Shown: positions 47,877 to 59,856 of the stretch, in pieces | How the letters are laid out: each line of letters begins with the position of its first letter | How positions within the stretch are numbered: the stretch's first letter is position 1 | NCBI GenBank assembly: GCA_026724425.1 | Contig: JAIUCV010000661.1 | Location: forward strand, 186,001-250,000 | DNA from: Erythrophleum ivorense | Taxonomy: Eukaryota > Streptophyta > Magnoliopsida > Fabales > Fabaceae | DNA: 64,000 nucleotides | Reading direction: 5' to 3' | Notes under the pieces: model-generated | The model's input: only the letters and a program-made list of their open reading frames with translations | Databases searched by the model: none | What the model was told of the DNA's origin: nothing | Translations under genes and position numbers: made by a program

Positions 47877-50800
47877 CTCATCTCCCTTTCAATCACACAT
47901 AAAGAATGCAAATCCATTGTCTAAAGTGCATGCATGAGCATTTGAAATCATATGATCATTCAAAAGGCATCTTTAGCATTCAAGAAGTCATACAAATCAT
48001 ATATAGACTTGCCAAGTAAGTGGATTAGCCTCACCTATTCTCTTACAGATTTTGGACTTGCTTCACCCATTTTCTCAAAGAGGTTTTGACTCAACTTCAC
48101 TCTTAAGAGACTATTTACTTTGTCTCAACCATTTCTAAGGGTTCTTGGCTTCACCACACTTAAGCAAACCCAAGCACATATACTAGTCATCATTTGAGAA
48201 CATATTATAATATCATAGTACCATGGAACAAAAGCATATGCTAGAATACATTTCATGACTTAAAACACACATACACACATTCAATGACAAGGTAAGCACA
48301 CATTCATGCATGAGAAAAAATGCAGAGAGCTACCTTTGCAACACAAGCACACTTTTTCTCTTGGAATTATGCTGCCTCTTTCGGCTATACATTGACAATG
48401 ATGTGAGGCTTGTTTCTCTTGGCCTAGACACATCATATGGAAGCCAATTACACTCTTGAATCTAATTCTAAAGCCATACATTCACTAGAAAAGCTAGGTA
48501 ACTCATATGGCTCTTTTATGGTTCCATAATGCACTTAATGAAGAAACCTTAAGAAAATATCATCTTAGCTCCATTCTCTCCATTCATTTATGATTCTTGA
48601 CTCTATTTAAGCCTCTTGGAGTCATCACACAATCAAATCAAGGAGCCTAGCTAGGTGTTGCTTCTTTAAGCCATAATATGAAACTTGTGATACCATCTCA
48701 CTATCCATGGCTTCTAAAATTTTTCCAAGGCTTCCTTTCATACTCTCCCATCACACATGATGCAAAATTAAGTTTGGAAGGAATTAAAACACTCCCTAGG
48801 TGCATGAACCCTCCTTGGGCGAGGCTATGCTTCTATATGGCACCAATAGAGTTATTTTAATTTCTTTGATGGGAGAAGCATGCGGAAGGCTCTCTTGCTG
48901 TCTTAGAAACTCATATATACTCTTAGACAACTTAAATAACTACTAGGAAGTTTCATCTTAGCCTAGGTGCAACCAAATCCCTAAATTCCATAACTTGCAT
49001 TCTAAAGCTCCCTTTTCAATTCTAGTTGTATATTCTTAATCCTCATAACCTTTAGTTCCATCAAGAACACATAAAGAAAAACTCTCCTCCTCACTTTCTC
49101 TATCTAGACTGAAGCTTAAATGGCTTGGAAACACAAGATTTTGCTAGTGTTTCAAGTAAAGTCTTACCTTAAAATGAAACTCTCTTCGCGTAGATTATTT
49201 TTCACCAATTGATTTCTTAAAAAGAGTTTCTTTTTATCTTGGATTAGACCTGAATCTTCAAGTTTTCAAGAAAAGAAAACCACCATTAAAGAGCTCTTAG
49301 AGAGAGGAACAACTTTCCTAATTGGCGCAAGATGAAACGGGGCCGTTTACTTACCTAAATGGAAGCTTAAACTTCTTCTCTCTCTCCCCTCTTAATGTCA
49401 TGCCATGGCTGCTCAGTTTTCTACAAATGGAAGCTTGGAGAAGGTGATGAGGTGTAATCTTAGTCAAGAAGCCTATTTTACAATTTTTCAAAATGACCAT
49501 TTTGCTCCTATGTGCCTGTTTGCTCCATTTAGGCTCATTTTAACTTCTTTTTCAGAACTGTCTTTTCCATCATAAAATTTATATCCTCTAATGCATAAAA
49601 TGCCTTTGGTTTTATCCAAATTGGATTTAAAACTCTTTTGAACAAACTGGTCAAAATTTGGGTCAACCGACGCTCTAAAACGTAAACTGGAGGGGTTTAA
49701 ACCATTCTAGGGGTTCCTATGGTTTTTAAGGCCTTTAAGAACCCCAAAAAACTCATTTTTTCCATTTAAAAATATCTCCTTTGAGTTTTCTAAAAAAGCG
49801 CCCAAAATTATGAAAATGCCATTACGTTTCGTTGCATTTTTGTTCAATTTCATCTGGTTGTTCTTACTTTGGTTTTAGGGCACCTCTGACCTTGGATCCT
49901 CATCATTTGAAGTCTAGAATATTATTCTAATTTTATTAGACCTCAAATCCTTCTCTTTGGGGGACTTTCTTTTGTATCCAGTGAGTTTAGTACGTTTACA
50001 AAGAAATCGAACGTTACGTTTCTCGTATTTTCTCACGTTTTTAAAGAACCAGATATTACACTACTATGATTATCATCCCATACTAGTAATTACATTTTCA
50101 TATGTTAAAGGCCAATAATAGCGGGAGAGGCTTGTCCACGGCACCCACTCTCCAATGAGCACAACCAGGGCTCAGTGCATCTAGGGTCGAATCATAACTC
50201 GATGCCTAATCGAAGCACATACACGGGTGATAGCCATACCACAGCTCCACCATGGACTCACAAGGTCCAAACACAATACAATAGATAGCCGACCAATTCA
50301 TTTAACATTTCAAATCATTCATGTGTAAAAAATATAAAATTAAACTAGATATATGCATGGAATTAATATAATCCTTGGTTACCTCACTTGTAGCCAATTC
50401 TTTAAGAGCCAATGGAATGCTACTTCAGCTTATAGGCATAAAACCAAGCCATTATTATCCCTAATCCCAATCTATATTAGCAAACCCATTACTCAAGGAG
50501 TTAAGCTATAAAGGACTACTTAGAAAATACTTACCCAACTACTACAAGAATAAAATTCAGATTTGGTTGAGCCTATACCAGTAACCTCAAAACAGCACCT
50601 CAAATTCTGAGTAAATTCACTTAAAAACAATACCCATATTATAAATCAGCTATAGGGGTCCCAAACTAGTAGAAAATGCATTAAAATGAGAAGTTCATAC
50701 TTACCTAATAACACCCCTAGCCTCAACCTATGAAATTTCACCTTGGAAACATCAAATAGCAAGTCTTATATTTTGGGTGTAGGTGAAATGCTCCAAACAA

Positions 50801-51502
50801 AAAACTAATCAGGTCAAATTGAAGTGAAAGAGGAGGGGATCAAGTTATATAACACTCACCTTGGCTCAATTTTGCTCTAGGAGTGGGAAATGATGAAATT
50901 ATGTTGCTAAACCTAGCCTCCCCTTTGGACCTCCGAATTTGCTTCTTGTGTTTGTGTTTCAGCAGAGTATGGAGGGAGCTGCATATGTTTAGGTTTTAGT
51001 TTGGTCCTAAATGGGTTATAAGCTAACCCAAAGGCCCAATTCCTAGTGGGTTTCAGCTTTAGGCTTTGTTGGGCTAAGTTTCATGAGTTGGGCTGCAAAA
51101 TTGTAGTTGGGTTAGGCCAAATTTTAAGAGCTCATTTGATTTAAGTTTACATAAGGGATGTTGGGCCAATTATAAGAGTTCATATAAATTGAGTTTTGGG
51201 CCTCTATCTCCTTAAACCAAATTGGGCCATTGCTAGGTGGTCTGTCTCTTAGGCCAAGACTCACAATAGGAAGTTGGGCCTGCACCTATAATCATTGGGC
51301 CTCCATTAGTCTCTAACTATGGCCTACTTAATTTAATTTGGGCCTAGATGAAGTTTCTAACTCAATTAAATCTCAAACCCATATTAATAATTTATTGCTC
51401 TAGAAATTCTCATTCCTATAACTTACTTAATTATTTCATATTAATTATTTTTAATCAACCCAAATTCATAATTAACACCTTAATAAATTTTAGGGTGTTA
51501 CA

Positions 51503-51551
51503 CTTGTCTTGCTGGAACCCTAGCTGGTTTGCCTCTCCTTGTTGTTACCAT
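51503..51551 (-). pseudogene. Gag N-terminus of element E
   Basis: The start codon at 51551-51549 opens MVTTRRGKPARVPARQ on the minus strand, a basic, arginine/proline-rich start typical of chromovirus-type gag proteins. It lies about 140 bp after the primer-binding site. The frame runs into the target duplication of C copy 2 and continues across it at 38559. It is the first of three pieces; the start is chosen as the first ATG in frame with the middle piece. Confidence 0.7.
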
Positions 51552-51692
51552 ATGAAAAATCAAAGGTTTCAACACACATCCCATAGATATCCCAGATATC
51601 TAAGTCATCCAAAATTCCTCAATCCAACATATATATCAAGTTTTCCAAACAAGATATACATTCTCTACCACCATAAAGTATCAATGCCTGAA

Positions 51693-51710
51693 CCATTGCT
51701 CTGATACCAA
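51693..51710 (-). other. Primer-binding site of element E (initiator tRNA-Met)
   Basis: On the minus strand TTGGTATCAGAGCAATGG follows the LTR 3' end (GTGTTACA ending at 51714) after three bases, TAT. TGGTATCAGAGC is complementary to the 3' end of plant initiator tRNA-Met and is the usual site of chromovirus Ty3/gypsy and of copia elements. The gypsy gag identifies E as Ty3/gypsy. Confidence 0.85.
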
Positions 51711-51713
51711 ATA

Positions 51714-54026
51714 TGTAACACCTTAGCTATGTAGCTATTATTTAACTTCTATAATTCAATAGTAAGTCTATTTACTAATGAAAGAAAAATACTAAATCCA
51801 AATTTATGAAATTCATGTACTTACCTTTTTCATACGTTCCAAGTCCAAACAATTTAATAATTAAAAGTAAATGTACATAATATTCTAAGAAAAATTTGAC
51901 AGAGGTTCCCCTTATAAAGTTGACCATATAAACCAATCAAATGGTCACATTATATCCTAAACTCATAAACATAGACAAAATACAGATTATAACAACGTCA
52001 TATATCGTAACTTGGGCATAAAACATCAACTGTAACTAAATAACTCAAGCTGGTGTTAAACATCACTATTTATGGTGTACTAATATACATAATACATCAT
52101 GATAGAGTTAAACATAATCCATATACATTCTTTTTACATTACAACAAAGTTTAGATACAAAACATTCATATTAAGGTTCTTTGACTTTCAACTATACTCT
52201 AGGCCACTTAAAGTGCACTTAGAACCCTTTCTTATGTACTTTCAAGACACATGCGTATAGGGTGGAAAAATGCCTTCTAAAATGCTTAAATTTGACCATA
52301 TTAAAGTGCCTGAATGTATGAAATCCCTTTTGGATTTTAGCTCCCTATAATTGGTTCATCACTTAGGCTTTAGGTTAGGAATTTCACTAGATTAATTTCA
52401 CTAAGCTTAAATCCTAGACCAACTTGTGCTTCTAGAATTCATAATTCAAGTCACAAATTTCATATTTACGATTCATTTGTTCATTGGCACTATTCATTTG
52501 GTATTTTTCACTTTTCTACATAATGGAACTCATTATGGAACCCTAAGCCTCAAGGAATAACATCAAAGTTCAACTTCTAGGATTCAAAATCTTGCCATAT
52601 ATAATCTATATAGCCATATTAGGATTGATTAGAAGTATTACAAGCTTGTTCACACAAACTTAATATCAATTAATTCCATTTTGTTCTTTCTTGACTTTTA
52701 AATTTTTAACTTTCAAAATCTAGCTTTTAAATTCAATATAATGCTTTCATTATTGTTCTTATATCATTTTAAGACTATCCATAGCCCAAGAATCCATTAA
52801 ACAACTTCCTAACCCCTTGAACTCATCCTTGGCTGAATTAGGTTCCATAAAACCTTAACTTGTGAATTTCAAGTTTTCAATCAATTCAAGGCTTAGGTTC
52901 TTGTTCCTTGCATCATAAAAACATCTAAATATACTAACTAGGAATGGAAAATAACATGGTTAGCCATTGAAGTAGCCTAAGCCGAACCATTACATAACAT
53001 GGTCTAAAATGCTTCTTTTTGTGATTCAAGAAAAACTAATGTTAGATATGAAATTCTTGCATGCTAAAACCTTTGGTTCCATCAATAATTTATGAAAAAA
53101 AATCCCTCATCACTTTCTCTCTCTTGGCCAAAGCTATCATGGTCTAGAAACACAAGGATTTACAATTGTTTCAAATGAAATCTTACCTCAATGCGAAGTA
53201 TTCTCCGCTTAGATTAATTTTCACTAATTGGTTTCTTGGATAGAGCTCTTTTTTGGCTTAGGTAAAATATGATCTTCAAGTTTTCAAGAAAAGCAAACCA
53301 CCATTAAAAAGCTCTTAGAGAGAGAAATAACTTTCATAACTGGCGTAAGATGAAACTGGGTCGTTTACTTACCTAAATGGAGGCTTATTCTCTCTCTCTC
53401 TCTCTCCTCCCTCATGTGTGATGCCATGGAAGAGCTCAAAATCTGAAATTTGAAGGTTGAAGAAGATGGTGAGTTGTATCTTACTTAAGAAGCTTCATTT
53501 TATAATTTTTTTAAACGACCATTTTGCGTTACTCGCATTTTGTTTCGTTTGAACTAATTTTTCAGGCTTTCAAAATCTGACAACTTTCTACAAATTTTTA
53601 GGTGCCCTTTCACATAAAAAACATTAGTTTTGGGGTTTAGATGGCTTAAAATGGTGAAAAATAGGCTTGCCTAAAGTCTCAGCACTATCTGACACTTTTA
53701 ATGTATCGGAAGGATCTTAAATGATTTTGACTATCCCAATAGCTTTCGGGACCTTTAAAAACCCTAGTAAGCTTAATTTTAGGTTTAAAAACTCTTTTCT
53801 TTGATTTTTCTAAAATTTTCTCAAAATTACAATTTTGCCACTGATATACCATTTTTCTTTGTTTCACTATTTTAACTTCATTTTCTTTTTGTGTACTTTT
53901 TTCTTTATCCTATTTCTTAATATGCTGATTAAGATTTTACCCTTATTTGGTCTTAATTCAATTTACTTTAGGATCCTCTATTATTAGCATACCGGTTCTA
54001 GTTTAATTAAAAAGTCGATTATTATA
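51714..54026 (-). mobile_element. 5' LTR of element E
   Basis: The 3' end (AGGTGTTACA on the minus strand) adjoins the primer-binding site. The sequence 53090-53700 matches the promoter-leader region of A copy 7, including TCTTCAAGTTTTCAAGAAAA and the GCTCTTAGAGAGAG phrases. The distance from that leader to ATTATA at 54026 (likely decayed ATTACA) agrees with copy 7, but the outer boundary is not certain. It is the only LTR here still joined to its primer-binding site; the 3' LTR was not found. Confidence 0.7.
53389..53406. repeat. (TC)n microsatellite in the E LTR leader
   Basis: A run of nine TC units in the leader region. CT-rich leaders, in the antisense view, are common to the A, B and E LTRs here. 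Confidence 0.8.
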
Positions 54027-54429
54027 ACCTGTGCCATAGTTTGAAGGAGATGCACCATGGCACGATTTCCTTTAGGCACCATTCTTCATTTTTTCTGAAT
54101 TTCGCCATATCTTAAGGATTTCTAGCTATGGTGCATGTCCCTATCCTAGGAAAATTTTCACTCTAAAGCCTCTTGACATAAGAATTCCATTAATCCCATT
54201 TTAATGTGCTTTCGACTCCATTTTTCTTGTAATTGCATCCTACAAAAAGAGCAAAGTGAAATTAATTCCCAATGTACTCGAAATCAAAGCAAAATTTGTT
54301 ATTTAAGGTGTAAAAGCTGAGTATGAAACTATTTATTCTAAATGTGCATATTTTTCTTATAAAAGTATTATTTGCCACATAATTAAAGGATTAAACATAT
54401 ATTAAGTAAAAGAAAATACGCAAAATAAA
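54027..54429. other. Unassigned, with a few palindrome-like words
   Basis: No gene is seen. At 54030-54145 words such as GCACCATGGCAC, TCGCCATA and AGCTATGGTGCAT resemble weakly the units of the C blocks. No element boundary could be set. Confidence 0.35.
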
Positions 54430-54758
54430 ATTAATGATTAGGAGTTAAATCAAGAAAATAGTAGGGAAATTCTAAGCATTTGGTGAGGGAATTCCCCTTC
54501 TTAACTCTTTGCTATCAAAAAGGAAAAGTTTGCTACTAAAAAGGATTTTAACAAGGATTTTGGCAAGGCAAAGCCCTTCACTCTATTAAGTGAAGGAATT
54601 TAGCAAGGAATAAGCAAGGGAAACATAGTGATGTAGAAAAAGAAAAGGCATTTTCCCTTATTGTTCTGTTGTTGTTCTTTCTCTAAATGTGTTAGCAAGG
54701 GGTTGGCGAAAGATTAGTAAGGAAGTTTTCCTTCACTATTTTTTGAATTTTTGTAGTG
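54430..54758 (-). mobile_element. CACTA-like transposon end
   Basis: The right terminus reads TTTTTGTAGTG ending at 54758, the complement of a CACTACAAAAA terminal inverted repeat. Inward from it, the minus strand repeats CCTTGCTAA-like and CCTT(A/G)CTAA words, as in CACTA/En-Spm subterminal regions. The opposite end and a transposase were not found, and the left limit is approximate. Confidence 0.5.
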
Positions 54759-54930
54759 CATTTCACTAGGGGAAGATGGTTTTATGTGAGAAATCTACGG
54801 AAAGTGAAGAAAATGAGAGAAAATGAAGAAGAGATGATAAGATAAGAAAAATTTGCAAATAAATGGAGAAGTTTTGAGGAGTCTTAGGCAAATAAAGTAG
54901 AGGGAAATTGAATTGAGTGATTGTTTTATT

Positions 54931-55420
54931 TATTACAAAAATGTTAATAGTTTGGATATTCTTTTTATCTGATTTGGAAATATTCACTATAACATTTTTA
55001 GCATTAGGCAATGCTATAAAACCATTGTTTAAAATGCCAAAAACATTGTCTAAATGATTAGACAATGATTGTTTATTGTATTACATTTTGCCATTACCTA
55101 TTGTTTAAGGTGGATCTTTTGAAAATCTTTCCCTTTAATCAAACAATAGGCAACAATTTTCAACTAATAGGAAACAGTGTTAAACTATTACCATTTTAGG
55201 CAACATTAATATCCGATCACATAAACAATAAGTAACAGTTTTCAACTAGCAACTTAGGCAACAATTTTCAACTGTTGCTTGTTTTGGCAAAAAAAATTGT
55301 TGTCTATAATGAATATGCAACCATTTTCTTAATGTTGGCAATATAGTCTTTCTTTTTTTCCTAACTACAAAAATAACTTATTACTTATAAGGAATATGCA
55401 ACAATTTTTTTTTCTTCTTT
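54931..55420. mobile_element. CACTA-like subterminal repeat cluster
   Basis: Inverted and direct words of the type GGCAACAATTTTCAACTGTTGC recur (near 55145, 55230, 55255 and 55320), as in CACTA elements whose subterminal arrays read GCAACGGTTTT...CCGTTGC. A possible decayed terminus, TATTACAAAAATG, lies at 54931. The second terminus is uncertain. Confidence 0.45.
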
Positions 55421-56162
55421 TAGGATAATTTTATTATGTTATATCACATTCTACAATGCAACTTGAAAGCTATTGTACATGTCTTTAATATATTAAAAAG
55501 AAATTTCATTCTATAATGTATATTATCCCATTTTAGCATTCAATAAAAAGATTCAAAGCTCTAACTACAATATGGGCCTAATTGGTACAACTAAAAAGAC
55601 TAATGTCATACAAACTTCTGATAAAAGTTCACTACAAAAATATTAGGTCCAATATATATATATAAGGGATGCTCATCTTAGTGTTCTTCATTTGCATGCA
55701 TCCCTTTCAACAACAAGATGTTCTTGGATGAAAGAATGTAACATAATTATGAGATATTTGTAATAAAAGAATATAGTTAGTTAAACATACTTATTGATAA
55801 AATTTTAAACTCAAAGAAATTTAATTATACTTGTAAAAAAAATTTTTTAACATAAAAATTAATCAGTCACACTAGGCCCCCAGAAAAAGAAAAATCATAC
55901 CCGCCAAAAGTCAAAGCAATCACACTTGGCTAACAACCAAAATGATGTATCACTAAAAATTAATATCCCATGATACTTCTTAGAAAGCCAATTAAGAACA
56001 AAGAGAATTTGGCATTGATTTCACATAAAGAAACTACATCATGGTAAAGGTTACTACTATATTCTAAGCTAAACATTTGACAGTCAAATCTGACGCCAAT
56101 GTATCTAACAAGAATGTCAAGTTATAATAGGGATCATTTACTTAATAGAATGAGATAGCCAT
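55421..56162. other. AT-rich, no gene; isolated CACTACAAAAAT at 55630
   Basis: No coding domain was recognised. The CACTA-like word at 55630-55641 and a short (TA)n at about 55652 are the only landmarks. It ends at the GCCAT target of A copy 8. Confidence 0.4.
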
Positions 56163-59100
56163 TGTAATGTCCGGTTTTCATTAAACGACAAAAACAGGTA
56201 CATTTTCAACGCAAGTCTCTTGAAATAAATTAGTTAAGGTCCCAAAAAATTTAAGTAGCATTCTAGACTCCTAAAAATAAGAATCACAGGCTCAGAAAGA
56301 AAGAAAAATAGAGTTAGAATCAAGAAACAAAATTTTGACGAAAGACTTATGAAACATAATGGCATTTTCGTAATTTTGAGCAAATTTTGAAATTCACATA
56401 GGAGGGCTTTTTAAATGAAAATTTTGAGTTATCCAGGGTTCTCAAAGGCCCTGAAAATCATAGGAAACCCTAAGACAGTGAAAACCGCTCCGGTGGACAT
56501 TTTCCAACGATAGTGGATCCAAACTTTGATGGATTCATTCGGAAAGGTTTTAACTCCGATTTGAGTGATTCCAAAGGCATTTTACTAAATTGGAAATCTA
56601 AATTTCATGATGGAAAAGATGGTTCTAAAAAAGGAGTCAAAATGAACCAGAAACAAAAATGCCAAGACAAAAGGGCAAAATTAAGATTTTTAAAAAGTCT
56701 TTCTTAAACTCCAACTATATATATAGGGCACCCCACCTCCTCACTCACTTAGCCACATATGTTTCTGCCCTAAACCAGAGGAGGAACCCTAAGAGTGAGG
56801 CACACAAGTGGAAGAAGAAGAGGACGAGAAATCAAGGCTTGAAGGTATGGAATTTTAGTAGTTTTTCATGCTTTTTTCTTTCTAAACCTCTTCTCTCCAT
56901 TCTCCTTTGTTTCCTATAATTGTAATGAAGTTTATAAATCTATTTTAAGGGAGAAATTAAGGGAAAAATTTGGATTTGAAAAGAAGAGGCCAAAGAACAC
57001 AAGATTCAAGTGAGAAAATAAGGAAAAATAAGGTAATTTCTTCTTCCATGGTTGCCACCCTTTGCTTCCCCTCTCCTTATGGTTCGCCCCTCTCAACAAG
57101 TCATAGAAGGGTTTGGTTTTTAGGTAGAACCAGGGGTGGTTCTTATGAAAAAGGGTGTGGAGATCAAGAATATGCAAAGAGAATTAACAAATAACCATGG
57201 AAATTCAAGATACAAATTCTAGGGTTTCATATGTTCCTTGCAAAATATGATTTGATACCTTAATTTCTATGCCTAAATGAGAGTTTAAATGGGCTCCTAA
57301 GATCCCTAGAAGTCTCCCCATGTGCTTCCTCCATCAAGAAAATAAAGCAAAGTCCATGGAGAGCAAATTGCTTCTTAGGTTCGGCCAAGAGGGGTTTGCA
57401 TACCTAGGGAGAGTTTTAAATTTTTCTAAACCCATTTTTGAGTCATATATGATGAATGAAAGTGAGGGGAAGCCTTGGAAAAAATTTAGAACCATAGAAA
57501 GTGAGTTGGTCTTATACGTTCCATAATATGACCTAAAAAAGTAACATGTAGTCAAGCTTTTCATTTTAATTATGTGAGGACTCCAATAGGCTTAAAAGGA
57601 GGCAATAATCATATATGAAAGGAAAGAATGGAGCCTAGAATTTATTTGATGGGTGTTGCTTCATTAGGTGCATTTTTTGAATCACAAAGGGGTTTATAGG
57701 TTAAGTTAGTGTGTGAGGAAGTTGTGTGGCCTTAGAATTAATTCCATGAACCTAATTGGCTTCCATAAATTATGTTTAGGCTAAGAGAAATCATTCCCAC
57801 ACCTTTGTGTGTATGAGGCCAAAGAAGGGAGAGGAAATTCAAGGAGAAAAGTGTGTGGTTGCATTCAAGGTACCTCACTCCTCCTCCTCACATGCATGAT
57901 TGTATGCTTGGCTTGTCTTTGAATGTGTGTATGTGTGTTTTAAGCCATGAAAAGCATTCCAATATGATTTCATATGCCATGGTACCATGATGATGCATTA
58001 TGTTTTCAAATGATGTTTATGATGCTTGCTTTGGTTTGCTTGAGTGTGGTGAGGCCAAGAACCCTTAGCTATGGTGAGGATGAGCCAAGAACCTTTAAAA
58101 TTAGTTGAGACAAAGTAAAGAGTCTCCCAAAAGTGAGGTTGACTCCCAAGAGTAAGATTTAGTCCAAGAACCTCTTATAGAATGGGTGAGGCAAGTCTAA
58201 AATCCATAAATGAATGGGTAAGGCTAATCCACTTGCTTGGCAAGCCTTTGTATGCTATGTATGACTTGAACAAATGTTGAAAATGCTTCTTGAATGTTTG
58301 CACATGTTAATATGCCCATCCATGAATTTATAAGATTGGTTTTGCATCTTTTATGTGTGATTGAAAGGGAGATGAGCTATTGGGGTTCTTTGAGTCTCAT
58401 CCCCTCCTCTCCAATGTTTTAACATGCTAGGTGGATAAAGAGAGCAAGGAACTGGGAGCCAACCACATAAAAGATAGAAACGTAACATCAAAGTGCATGG
58501 GTTTTGTTTTTTAAGACCACATAGATGGTAAATGATATAATCTATGTTTGTATATATCCTATGAGGTTATGAACATGTATAATTATGTTAATGTATCATG
58601 TATAAATAAAAGTTAAGGTTGTATGTATGTAAATGCTCATTTTGGACATGTAATGGCAAGATCGCATTATGGAAATGTATACATAAATGGAAGTGGAATG
58701 GCTGAAGTAAGATGCATGAGGTTTGGGACCATTTGGGTAGTTCATACAAGTCATAATCATGCTTTTAAACTTGCCCAAGAGGTGCCAAATATCAAGGGAA
58801 GTCATTTGGGCAATTTGGTATCTTGTATGGAGCAAAAATTGACCATATCGGAAACTTATACTACTTTTTGTCCAAATGAACTCTTCTTGATCTGAGACTT
58901 GGCATGCAATTAGAGCTTGTTAGGAACTTTTTGGGAAGCTAAATAATAGAATTTTTGGAGGTCTATGGAATATTTGATAAATTTTTAAAGTTGAAAAAAA
59001 TTCTAATTTTGGTCATGTTACTGTTCATGCTGGTCCAAAAATGATTTCTATCACTCAGGGGCTAAATGATGTCCAATTGATATGAAATTTCATAACGAGA

Positions 59101-59851
59101 AACTAGACACTCCTAGTGACCTGTGCCAACTAAAAGCACCCTATTTGGATGACTAGAAGGGGAGATATGAATTTTTGAAATTTCTGTCCAGTATTAGGCC
59201 ATCAAACTGACCTCAAGTACTATTTAAATAGGTTTCGAGTTCTAGGCATACCTAAACTAGTCTAGAGTTATTTTTTCCCTCTAGCTGACATCTGTCACTT
59301 TCTATATTGGTATCATTTGCTTGGATTTGATTTTTTTGAAATTAATTGGATATTTTTTAAATTTGTAGCAGAAAGCTATAATAGTACCAATAGCCAGCCA
59401 GACCTCTGCACATTTTTGAATGTCAAACATCTTCTGTGTTATGTTTCATGGTGTGAACATATTTTTAGTATATATTAGATATGTGTATCTTTCCAGAATG
59501 ACAAAGAATGCATGATTTTGATTTTTTTTTGAATTAATTATGATTTTCCAAAATTTGTGACAAAGAAAGGGAAATTCTGGCCAAAAATGCATATATGAGT
59601 TTTATGTGTTCCCTTGCTTTCCACGAGTTGTAAGCCACTTTTGGTGATAAAAATGAGTTGTACCTATGTAATTAAATATAAGAACATGATGTATGAGTTC
59701 ACAAGGTCCATGAGACACTGAATGAAAATTTTATATGCGACGCAACGCTAAGAAATGTATTATTTAATGCTATTTTGCTTGCCTCTTTGTGAGTTGCTTG
59801 ATATGAGGCATAAAGACAGTATGAAATGAGCTAGAAATATATGGTGTTATA
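56163..59851 (+). mobile_element. Family A solo LTR, copy 8 (uninterrupted reference)
   Basis: A 3,689-bp element with start TGTAATGTCCGG, end ATGGTGTTATA (CA changed to TA), and a perfect target duplication GCCAT (56158-56162, 59852-59856). It contains in order conserved U3, a TATA box, a purine-rich leader with donor-like site, the CATGCATGATTG block near 57890, CTAGGTGGATAAAG near 58430, and the 185-bp units from about 58960. All small frames inside lack domains. Confidence 0.92.
56716..56725 (+). promoter_or_regulatory. TATA box of A copy 8, donor-like site at 56845
   Basis: TATATATATA lies 553 bp from the LTR start, followed by a CACCCC/CT-rich stretch where transcription should begin. 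A GAAG|GTATGG donor-like site follows 129 bp downstream. Confidence 0.7.
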
Positions 59852-59856
59852 GCCAT

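Larger units (their letters stand above)
43765..50060 (-). mobile_element. Family A solo LTR, copy 7, split by D
   Basis: Ends are TGTAGCACCATATTTAC at 43765 and ACCAGATATTACA at 50060, with flanks CCACT (43760-43764) and CTACT (50061-50065). Removing D copy 1 leaves about 3.46 kb. The promoter-proximal part (49080-49700) closely resembles the E 5' LTR at 53090-53700, so E and this copy are of the same lineage. No coding domain. Confidence 0.83.
38565..51502 (-). mobile_element. Family C solo LTR, copy 2, split by two A LTRs
   Basis: Pieces 38565-40059 and 50066-51502 match successive halves of C copy 1 (20940 to about 19425, then 19425 to 18041). Ends are TGTGATGACCC at 38565 and AGGGTGTTACA at 51502. 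Flanks CTTAT (38560-38564) and CTTGT (51503-51507) are a one-mismatch target duplication inside the gag of E. Net length is about 2.93 kb. The palindrome block lies at 38877-39284. Confidence 0.83.

Noticed and set aside
40065..50060. Single foldback DNA transposon with 3.5-kb inverted repeats
   Set aside because: Not adopted as the main call because each arm is a complete family A LTR found alone elsewhere, and the middle 5 bp looks like a third copy of the target site. Kept as an alternative in the findings.
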